From the NCBI GenBank assembly GCA_002403895.1, contig DHIQ01000050.1, positions 5,134 through 33,641 of the forward strand: a stretch of 28,508 nucleotides of DNA. The letters run 5' to 3'. Below, piece by piece: positions 22,596 to 28,508 of this stretch. Origin of the DNA: Candidatus Neomicrothrix sp. UBA4742. Lineage in GTDB: Bacteria; Actinomycetota; Acidimicrobiia; Acidimicrobiales; Acidimicrobilacustridaceae. The notes beneath the pieces were generated by a model. That model saw only the letters and a list, made by a program, of their open reading frames with translations, had not been told where the DNA came from and searched no databases. Made by a program: the position numbers and the translations under genes. How positions within the stretch are numbered: position 1 is the stretch's first letter; each line of letters starts with the position of its first letter.

Positions 22596-23543
22596 ATGAC
22601 TTGGCTGGTATGGCTCCTCGTGGTGATAGGTGGCGTGGCCCTCATCGTGTGGGGAGCCGAGACCTTCGCCGAGCACCTGGCGGTGGCGTCGGTGCGCTTC
22701 GGCATCAGCGCCTTCGCCATGGCGCTCCTGCTGGCGGGGGCTGAGCCGGAGGAGCTCGCCACCGCGGTCGTGGCGTCACTTCGCGGCGCCCCTGCCATCG
22801 CCTTCGGAGACGTGATCGGGGCGAACATCGCCATCTGCCTCGTCGCCGTCGGCGTCGGCGCCTGGATCGCACCCCTCCCGTTCGGCCCCCGAGTGCGCCG
22901 CTATGCCCTTGCCGGATTGCCGCTGGGCGCACTCGCCGCGTGGTTCGCCTGGGACGGCAAGGTCGGACGGATCGAAGCGCTCGCGCTGGTCGGCGCCTAC
23001 ATGGCCTTCGTGGCGACCATCTGGCTGATCGAACGACAGCCCCCTGCGCTCGGTGAGACCGCCGAGCTGGCCGAGGCGGCCGGCAAGCCACCCGGTCGGG
23101 TCGGACGTGAACTCGGGTTGGTCATCGCCGGCGTCGCCGCCATGGCGGTCGGCGCCATGGCGCTCGTCGAGGGCATCCGCCGGCTGTCTGGCGTCGAGTC
23201 CACCCAGACCAAGCTCGGCCTCACCGTTGTCGGCTTCGCCACCGCGTTCGAACTCGTCGTGCTCGCCTGGTCATCCGCCCGCCGCGGCATCAGCGAAGCG
23301 GTCGTTGCCGGAGTGATCGGGTCCTTTGCCTACAACGTCACCATGACGCTCGGGGCGGGGGCACTTGCCCGACCTCTGGCCATCAGCGACGCGTCCAGCC
23401 TTCACGTGGCGTGGGTTGCCATGCTCGCCGCGCTGGTAGTCGTGCTCATCGCAGCCGCCCGGGCAACCATCCGGCGTCCCGCCGGTGCCCTCTTGATCGG
23501 GCTCTACCCGATCTTCCTTGTCGTCATCCTCGTCGGCGTTTGA
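22596..23543 (+). CDS. CaCA-type sodium/calcium exchanger-like membrane protein
   Basis: A 315-residue protein with about ten transmembrane segments in two similar halves, as in the Ca2+:cation antiporter family. The first alpha repeat reads LLLAGAEPEELATAVVASL followed by GDVIGANIA. The second reads GFATAFELVVLAWSSARRG followed by GVIGSFAYN. Both halves keep a Glu at the ion-binding position, but the usual G-[TS]-S-x-P-E of the second repeat has lost its Ser and Pro. The family assignment is good; ion specificity is open. The start is 7 bases after the small ORF behind cbs, so all three may be one transcript. No Shine-Dalgarno sequence is evident. Confidence 0.8.
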   Translation: MTWLVWLLVVIGGVALIVWGAETFAEHLAVASVRFGISAFAMALLLAGAEPEELATAVVASLRGAPAIAFGDVIGANIAICLVAVGVGAWIAPLPFGPRVRRYALAGLPLGALAAWFAWDGKVGRIEALALVGAYMAFVATIWLIERQPPALGETAELAEAAGKPPGRVGRELGLVIAGVAAMAVGAMALVEGIRRLSGVESTQTKLGLTVVGFATAFELVVLAWSSARRGISEAVVAGVIGSFAYNVTMTLGAGALARPLAISDASSLHVAWVAMLAALVVVLIAAARATIRRPAGALLIGLYPIFLVVILVGV

Positions 23544-23595
23544 CCGCCAGCTCCCAGAGCCTCCGTCGGGCTGCGCCCAACCATCTCGTCGTTTA

Positions 23596-23623
23596 CCGTC
23601 GTGGACAACGACGTCCACGACGG
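23596..23623. promoter_or_regulatory. Perfect 11-bp inverted repeat over the xylA promoter
   Basis: CCGTCGTGGAC (23596-23606) and GTCCACGACGG (23613-23623) are exact reverse complements with a 6-bp spacer. The left arm overlaps TACCGT (23594-23599), a TANNNT -10. A repressor bound here would block xylA transcription; the repeat could also form an RNA hairpin at the 5' end. No xylose regulator gene is present in the window. Confidence 0.6.
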
Positions 23624-23647
23624 GTCTGACCACCATCGGAGCACGAC

Positions 23648-24817
23648 ATGACCGACGCCTTCACCCCCACCCCCACCGACAAGTTCACGTTCGGACTGTG
23701 GACCGTCGGCAATCCGGGCCGGGATCCCTTCGGCCACGGGGTCCGCACGCCTCCCAGCCCGGTCGAGATCGTGCACCGCCTGGCCGACCTGGGTGCCTAC
23801 GGGGTCAACTTCCACGACGACGACCTCGTGCCGCCGGGCTCCTCTGCGGCCGAGCGGGAGGCGATCGTCAAGCGCTTCCGCCGGGCGTTGGACGACACCG
23901 GCGTGAAGGTTCCGATGGCAACGACCAACCTGTTCAGCCGACCGGTGTTCAAGGAGGGTGCGTTCACCGCCAACGACCCGGCCATCCGTCGCCTGGCCGT
24001 GGCCAAGACGCTCGATGCCATCGACCTCGGGGTCGAGTTGGGGGCCACGGTGTTCGTCATGTGGGGTGGACGGGAAGGCGTCGAAGCGGAGGCCGCCAAG
24101 GACATACGCACGGCCCTCGACCGCTACGCGGAGGCGGTCAACCTGTGCTGCGCCTACGCCCGCGACCGGAACTACGACGTGCGCTTCGCGCTCGAGCCCA
24201 AGCCCAACGAACCACGGGGCGACCTCCTGTTGCCCACCGTGGGCCACGCGCTCGCCTTCATCAACCGCCTCGAATGGCCCGATATGGTCGGCCTCAACCC
24301 CGAGTTCGCCCACGAGACCATGTCGGGATTGAACTTCACCCACGCCGTGGCCCAGACCCTGTGGCAGGACAAGCTCTTCCACATAGACCTGAACGCCCAA
24401 CGGATCGGCAAGTACGACCAGGATTTCCGGTTCGGGTCTGAGGGCATTCGTGATGCCTTCTACCTCGTCAAGCTGCTGGAGGATTCGGGCTGGCAGGGCA
24501 TGCGCCACTTCGATGCCCACCCGTACCGCACCGAGGACATCGACGGCGTGTGGGATTTCGCCCGCGGTTGCATGTGCACCTACCTCATCCTCAAGGACAA
24601 GGCCGCCCGCTTCCACGCCGACCCCGAGATCGCCGAGGCGCTGGCCACGGCCCAAGCCGACCGGCTGGCGGAACCCACCAGCCCCGCCGGTTTCGGGCCC
24701 GACGCCATTGCCGCCCTCCGCTCGACTCCCGTCGATGAGGCCGCCCTGGCGGCCCAGGGCTACGGCCATGAACGGCTCGACCAGCTCGTGGCTGAGCTAC
24801 TGCTCGGGGTGCGGTAG
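23648..24817 (+). CDS. xylA: Xylose isomerase
   Basis: A 389-residue enzyme of the short actinobacterial type, converting xylose to xylulose. The catalytic block [11 protein letters not shown] contains His56 and Asp59. The metal ligands are Glu183 ([12 protein letters not shown], with Lys185), Glu219 and His222 (NPEFAHE), Asp247 (HIDLNAQ), Asp257 and Asp259 (KYDQDFRFG) and Asp289 (HFDAHPYR), a full two-metal set. GGAG lies 6 bases before the ATG. It precedes xylB by 40 bases. An 11-bp inverted repeat covers the promoter. No xylose transporter is nearby. Confidence 0.96.
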   Translation: MTDAFTPTPTDKFTFGLWTVGNPGRDPFGHGVRTPPSPVEIVHRLADLGAYGVNFHDDDLVPPGSSAAEREAIVKRFRRALDDTGVKVPMATTNLFSRPVFKEGAFTANDPAIRRLAVAKTLDAIDLGVELGATVFVMWGGREGVEAEAAKDIRTALDRYAEAVNLCCAYARDRNYDVRFALEPKPNEPRGDLLLPTVGHALAFINRLEWPDMVGLNPEFAHETMSGLNFTHAVAQTLWQDKLFHIDLNAQRIGKYDQDFRFGSEGIRDAFYLVKLLEDSGWQGMRHFDAHPYRTEDIDGVWDFARGCMCTYLILKDKAARFHADPEIAEALATAQADRLAEPTSPAGFGPDAIAALRSTPVDEAALAAQGYGHERLDQLVAELLLGVR

Positions 24818-24844
24818 ATCGATCGGGGGCCGGGGCGGCTTCGC

Positions 24845-24850
24845 TACCCT
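24845..24850 (+). promoter_or_regulatory. Candidate leaderless -10 element of xylB
   Basis: TACCCT ends exactly 7 bases before the ATG at 24858, with no Shine-Dalgarno sequence between them. It would give xylB its own promoter in addition to any read-through from xylA. Confidence 0.5.
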
Positions 24851-24857
24851 CGCCGTC

Positions 24858-26318
24858 ATGGCTTTCGTCGCCGGCGTCGACTCGTCCACCCAATCGACCA
24901 AGGTCGAGCTGCGCGACGTCGACACTGGCCGAGTCATCGGTGCCGGTCGAGCGCTCCATCCGACCACCGTCCCGCCCCGCAGCGAGCAGGATCCGGAGAC
25001 CTGGTGGGCGGCACTGGTCGAGGCCATGGACGCCGCTCTCGACCAGGCGCAAGACCGGGGGGTAGGGCCCGTTGATGTGGCGGCGATAGCCGTCGCTGGC
25101 CAACAGCACGGTCTTGTCGTGCTCGACACCCATGATCAGGTGATCCGCCCGGCCAAACTTTGGAACGACACCGAGTCAGCCTCCGATGCCGACCAACTCG
25201 TCCACCAGCTGGGTGCCTCGGGGTGGGCCGATGCCTGTGGCAGCGTGCCGGTGGCGGCCTTCACCATCACCAAACTGGCCTGGCTTCGCCGACGAGAACC
25301 CGACGCGTTCGCCCAGATCGCTCGGGTCTTGTTGCCCCATGACTGGCTGACCTTCCGTCTCACCGGCGCGTTCGTCACCGATCGGGGCGACGCCTCCGGC
25401 ACCGGCTACTGGTCGCCGAGCGAGGACCGCTACCGGCTGGATCTGCTCGAGATGGTGGACGCCGAAACGGACTGGGCCTCCACCCTCCCGGAGGTGTTGG
25501 GCCCGTGGGAGCAGGCCGGGAGCCTCACCGACTCCGCGGCCCGAGAGCTCGGCCTCCAGGCCGCCACGCCCGTGGCGGCCGGGACCGGGGACAACATGGC
25601 CGGCGCCCTCGGCGTCGGACTCGGTCTCGGCGATGTAGCCGTGTCGATCGGCACCTCGGGCACGGTGTTCACCGTCAGCAACCATCCCACCCACGACCCG
25701 GGCGGCGCCGTCGCCGGCTTCGCCGATGCCACCGGCCGATTCCTGCCGCTGGTCTGCACGGCGAATGCGGCCTTGGTGACCGCCGCCATCGCCGGGCTCC
25801 TGGGGGTGGACCACGGCGGCCTCGACGCCCTCGCACTGGCAGCCCCCGCCGGGGCTGACGGTCTCGTTCTTGTCCCCTACCTGGCTGGTGAACGCACCCC
25901 CAACCGCCCCGACGCGACTGGCACCCTGGTTGGCATCCGCCCTGACATCACCCCACCGCTCCTGGCCCGGGCGGCGTTCGAGGGAGTGGTATGCGGAATG
26001 CTCGACGGGCTCGCCGCGCTGACGGCGGCGGGGGTCACCACCGACGAGGGTCGCATGGTCCTGCTCGGGGGTGGGGCGCGCTCGGCTGCCTACCGCCAGG
26101 TGCTCGCCGCGTTGGCCGATCGACCGGTCACCGTCATGCCCGGTGACGAACTCGTCGCCGCCGGCGCCGCCGTCCAGGGCGCCATGCTCATCGGCAGCGG
26201 CGACCGTCTCGGCGTCGCAGAACGGTGGGACTTGCGATCGGGGACGATCATCGACCCAGGTCCGGAATCGTCGGCGTCCGAATCGATTCGACGCAGATAC
26301 GCAGCGGCCAGAGGCTGA
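24858..26318 (+). CDS. xylB: Xylulokinase (FGGY family)
   Basis: A 486-residue sugar kinase that phosphorylates xylulose to xylulose 5-phosphate, feeding the pentose phosphate pathway. The N-terminal ATPase half opens with GVDSSTQSTKVEL (Asp8) and has VAGQQHGLVVLD (79-90) and AKLWNDTE. The C-terminal half has the catalytic Asp245 in AGTGDNMAGALG, VSIGTSGTVF (262-271) and the late GGGARS block. The ATG at 24858 is chosen because FGGY kinases start just before this strand and a TACCCT -10 sits 7 bases upstream; the in-frame extension upstream only reads through xylA in another frame. It follows xylA by 40 bases. Confidence 0.95.
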   Translation: MAFVAGVDSSTQSTKVELRDVDTGRVIGAGRALHPTTVPPRSEQDPETWWAALVEAMDAALDQAQDRGVGPVDVAAIAVAGQQHGLVVLDTHDQVIRPAKLWNDTESASDADQLVHQLGASGWADACGSVPVAAFTITKLAWLRRREPDAFAQIARVLLPHDWLTFRLTGAFVTDRGDASGTGYWSPSEDRYRLDLLEMVDAETDWASTLPEVLGPWEQAGSLTDSAARELGLQAATPVAAGTGDNMAGALGVGLGLGDVAVSIGTSGTVFTVSNHPTHDPGGAVAGFADATGRFLPLVCTANAALVTAAIAGLLGVDHGGLDALALAAPAGADGLVLVPYLAGERTPNRPDATGTLVGIRPDITPPLLARAAFEGVVCGMLDGLAALTAAGVTTDEGRMVLLGGGARSAAYRQVLAALADRPVTVMPGDELVAAGAAVQGAMLIGSGDRLGVAERWDLRSGTIIDPGPESSASESIRRRYAAARG

Positions 26319-26427
26319 ACTCGCGGGTCATCGACGAAGCCGGTGGGGGCCAATCGGCCTATTCCGCTTCATTTCACGGCTGGGGATGTCGATCGTCCCT
26401 AGGTCAAGCGAAGACGAGAGGCCCTTG

Positions 26428-28508
26428 ATGCGTCGAACCAGAACGGCCACGGGGGTTGGCGTCATGCTCACGGTGGTGATCGCCCTGCTCACGTTCGTCC
26501 CGATGGCCACGGCCACCGCGACGCCAGCAGCAGGCTCGACCGGATCGGATGCGGCCTGCCGCCACTCCGGCGAACGGGCAACGCATGGTCAAGCCGCGGT
26601 CGACAAGCTCGGCGCAGGCATCGCCGAAGCCGCAGCCCACACGCACCGCAGCGCCGAAACCCTGCGTTCGCAATTGCTGAGCGACCCCACCTTGTGGGTC
26701 GACTCCTGCGCGATGACTTTCTACGTGGATCCGGCCCTGCCGGCCGGTGCGGCGACCCCGCTACCGCCCGCCGCGGCGCCGTTTCCGTACAGCCAAACGT
26801 TCCTGTTGCACAGCAAACCCGGCTCCCAGCGGACGATCTACCTCGACTTCGACGGTGAGCAGATCGCGTCGAACGGGGCCTGGTCGGTCCAGTACGGCAC
26901 ACCACCGGGAACCGGTTGGTTCGCCCCGCCGTTCGACACCAACGGCAACCCCAACTCGTTCGGGACCGGTGAGCAGGACGCCATTCAGGAGGTCTGGCAG
27001 CGCGTCAGCGAGGACTACGCCCCGTTCGACGTTGACGTGACCACCCAGAACCCGGGCACGGCCGCCATCGACCGCAGCGACCCGAGTGATCAGGTCTACG
27101 GCACCCGGGCTCTCATCACCGAGGACACGGTCATAGGCACCCCTTGCGGCTGCGGTGGCATCGCCTACATCAACGTGTTCAATGACAGCTTCAGCCACAT
27201 GTACTACCAGCCGGCCCTGATCTTCCCGCAGAATCTGGGGCTGCAGGACCCCCAGCTCATCGCCGAGGCTGTCGCCCACGAGGTTGGTCACAACTTCGGC
27301 CTGAGCCACGACGGCACCAACGCCGACGGCCCCGGCTCCTACTACTTGGGGCAGGGCTCGTGGGCCCCGATCATGGGCGCCTCTTACTATCACTCCATCA
27401 CCCAATGGAGCAGGGGTGAATACGCCGACGCCAACAACACCGAGGATGACCTGTCCATCATCGCTACGGGCGCCCCGGTGCGGGCAGACGACCACGGTGA
27501 CACACGGCCTACGGCCACGGTGCTCCCCTCGAGCGCGCACGTAACGGCCGCCGGGCGCATCACCACGCGGACGGACAAGGACATGTTCCGCTTCCAGGCC
27601 GCCGGTCCCACCACCATCCAAGTGAATCCGGCACCGGTGGGCCCTGATCTCGACATCCGTGCCGATCTGTTCGACGCCACCGGCACACCCGTCACGTTCT
27701 CCGATCCGCCCGCACATGACGTCACCCAGGGCACGTCCGCGGGCATGAACGCCGCGATCACCCAAACGCTGCCCTCCGGCACCTATTACTTGCAGGTCGA
27801 CGGCGTCGGTCAAGGCAACGTCCTCACCACCGGCTACACCGACTACGCCAGCCTCGGCCCCTACACGGTGGACATCGTGACCAAGGCCATCACCATCACG
27901 CCGGCGACGTTGGGCGACGCCACCCGCGGGACGGCCTACACCACCGCCATGACGGCGTCGGGCGCCACCGCGCCCTACACGTGGACCGTGACCGCGGGCT
28001 CCTTGCCGGCCGGCCTCTCGCTGTCGCCTACGGGCGTCATCACCGGCACACCAACGGGCACCGGCACGTCGAACTTCACGCTCACCGTGACCGACAGCTC
28101 CGCCGTCGTCTTCACGAACACCTGGAACGGATCGATCCTGGTGCTGGCCGGGCCCTCGGCGCTACTCCACCCGGTCATACCCACCCGACTGTTCGACACC
28201 CGCGACGGCACCGGTGGCGTCCCGGTCGCCAAGATCGTCGGCGGTCAGTCGCTCCAGTTCCACGTCGCCGGCAAGGCGGGGCTGCCCTCCAGCGGTCTGG
28301 GCACGGTGGCGTTGAACGTGACCGTCACCAATCCCGCCGGCCCCGGCTTCGTCACCGTCTACCCGTGCGGCGCCGTGCCCACGGCATCCAACGTCAACTA
28401 CTCGGCCAACCAGACCGTGCCGAACGCCGTCATCGCCCCGGTCAGCGTCTCGGGAGACGTCTGCTTCTACACCACGAGCACGACGAACCTGCTGGCCGAC
28501 GTGAGCGC
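26428..28508 (+). CDS. Secreted metzincin metalloprotease, open at the right edge
   Basis: The ATG at 26428 has GAGAGG 6 bases upstream; the frame stays open for 693 complete codons to the window end. A signal peptide (1-32) and a prodomain-like segment precede the catalytic part, which begins near QRTIYLDFDGEQIAS. The zinc site is HEVGHNFGLSHD, with His284, Glu285, His288 and His294, followed by a Met-turn in PIMGASYYHS; this is a metzincin of the reprolysin-like kind. Then come a PPC-type beta domain (about 365-490), an Ig-like domain (about 495-570, SLPAGLSLSPTGVITGTP) and a C-terminal domain starting TRLFDTRDGTGG. I associate that last domain with secreted Acidimicrobiia proteins and expect it to mediate surface attachment. 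The protease is probably extracellular; its substrates are unknown. Confidence 0.88.
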   Translation, partial: MRRTRTATGVGVMLTVVIALLTFVPMATATATPAAGSTGSDAACRHSGERATHGQAAVDKLGAGIAEAAAHTHRSAETLRSQLLSDPTLWVDSCAMTFYVDPALPAGAATPLPPAAAPFPYSQTFLLHSKPGSQRTIYLDFDGEQIASNGAWSVQYGTPPGTGWFAPPFDTNGNPNSFGTGEQDAIQEVWQRVSEDYAPFDVDVTTQNPGTAAIDRSDPSDQVYGTRALITEDTVIGTPCGCGGIAYINVFNDSFSHMYYQPALIFPQNLGLQDPQLIAEAVAHEVGHNFGLSHDGTNADGPGSYYLGQGSWAPIMGASYYHSITQWSRGEYADANNTEDDLSIIATGAPVRADDHGDTRPTATVLPSSAHVTAAGRITTRTDKDMFRFQAAGPTTIQVNPAPVGPDLDIRADLFDATGTPVTFSDPPAHDVTQGTSAGMNAAITQTLPSGTYYLQVDGVGQGNVLTTGYTDYASLGPYTVDIVTKAITITPATLGDATRGTAYTTAMTASGATAPYTWTVTAGSLPAGLSLSPTGVITGTPTGTGTSNFTLTVTDSSAVVFTNTWNGSILVLAGPSALLHPVIPTRLFDTRDGTGGVPVAKIVGGQSLQFHVAGKAGLPSSGLGTVALNVTVTNPAGPGFVTVYPCGAVPTASNVNYSANQTVPNAVIAPVSVSGDVCFYTTSTTNLLADVS

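Noticed and set aside
24450..24857. N-terminal extension of xylulokinase
   Set aside because: It overlaps the 3' part of xylA in another frame; FGGY kinases begin at the ATG at 24858.

Overview
The window is high-GC DNA with dense short-gap gene packing, from an actinobacterium, most likely of class Acidimicrobiia. Supporting evidence: an F420/Ddn-family protein, a DevR/DosR-type regulator, an IlvX-like TPP enzyme, a 70-residue TB7.3-type biotin carrier, and a secreted protease ending in a 'FDTRDGTGG' domain that I associate with Acidimicrobiia secreted proteins. Several genes begin 6-8 bases after a TANNNT hexamer, which suggests frequent leaderless transcription. No tRNA, rRNA, CRISPR array, insertion sequence or integrase was seen.

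Layout. 1-3540: a lipoprotein with a transmembrane helix; a small unknown protein; a secreted three-cupredoxin multicopper oxidase with a DosR-like box in its promoter; and a convergent DevR/DosR response regulator whose DNA-contact residues are conserved. 3770-5620: acyl-CoA carboxyltransferase and a stand-alone biotin carrier. 5729-8727: a GlcD-like FAD 2-hydroxyacid dehydrogenase and an IlvX-like TPP enzyme, probably one operon. 8760-11019 (minus): a hexapeptide acyltransferase and a GT39-like membrane glycosyltransferase. 11349-12482: a secreted protein carrying the full set of ligands of PHM-type copper monooxygenases, behind a leader with two hairpins. 12598-13800: an amidohydrolase-2 protein whose promoter overlaps a KstR-like palindrome. 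13838-15576 (minus): NAD kinase and a PhyH-family dioxygenase. 15618-17244: a GNAT acetyltransferase, a DUF2237 protein and a Ddn-family protein.

17290-20470 (minus) is a tight phenylalanine/tyrosine degradation operon, phhA-hpd-hmgA. It takes phenylalanine to tyrosine and homogentisate to maleylacetoacetate; the transaminase and the last two steps are absent. A divergent Lrp/AsnC regulator lies at its promoter. 21135-23543: cystathionine beta-synthase, a possible 26-codon coupled ORF and a divergent CaCA-type cation exchanger. 23648-26318: xylose isomerase and xylulokinase, with a perfect 11-bp inverted repeat over the xylA promoter. 26428 to the right edge: a secreted metzincin protease, open at the window end.

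The most notable signals are the DosR box/multicopper oxidase/DevR association, the bacterial PHM-like copper protein with its structured leader, the KstR-like operator, and the xylA palindrome. All functions are read from sequence motifs and remembered family features; no database search was run.
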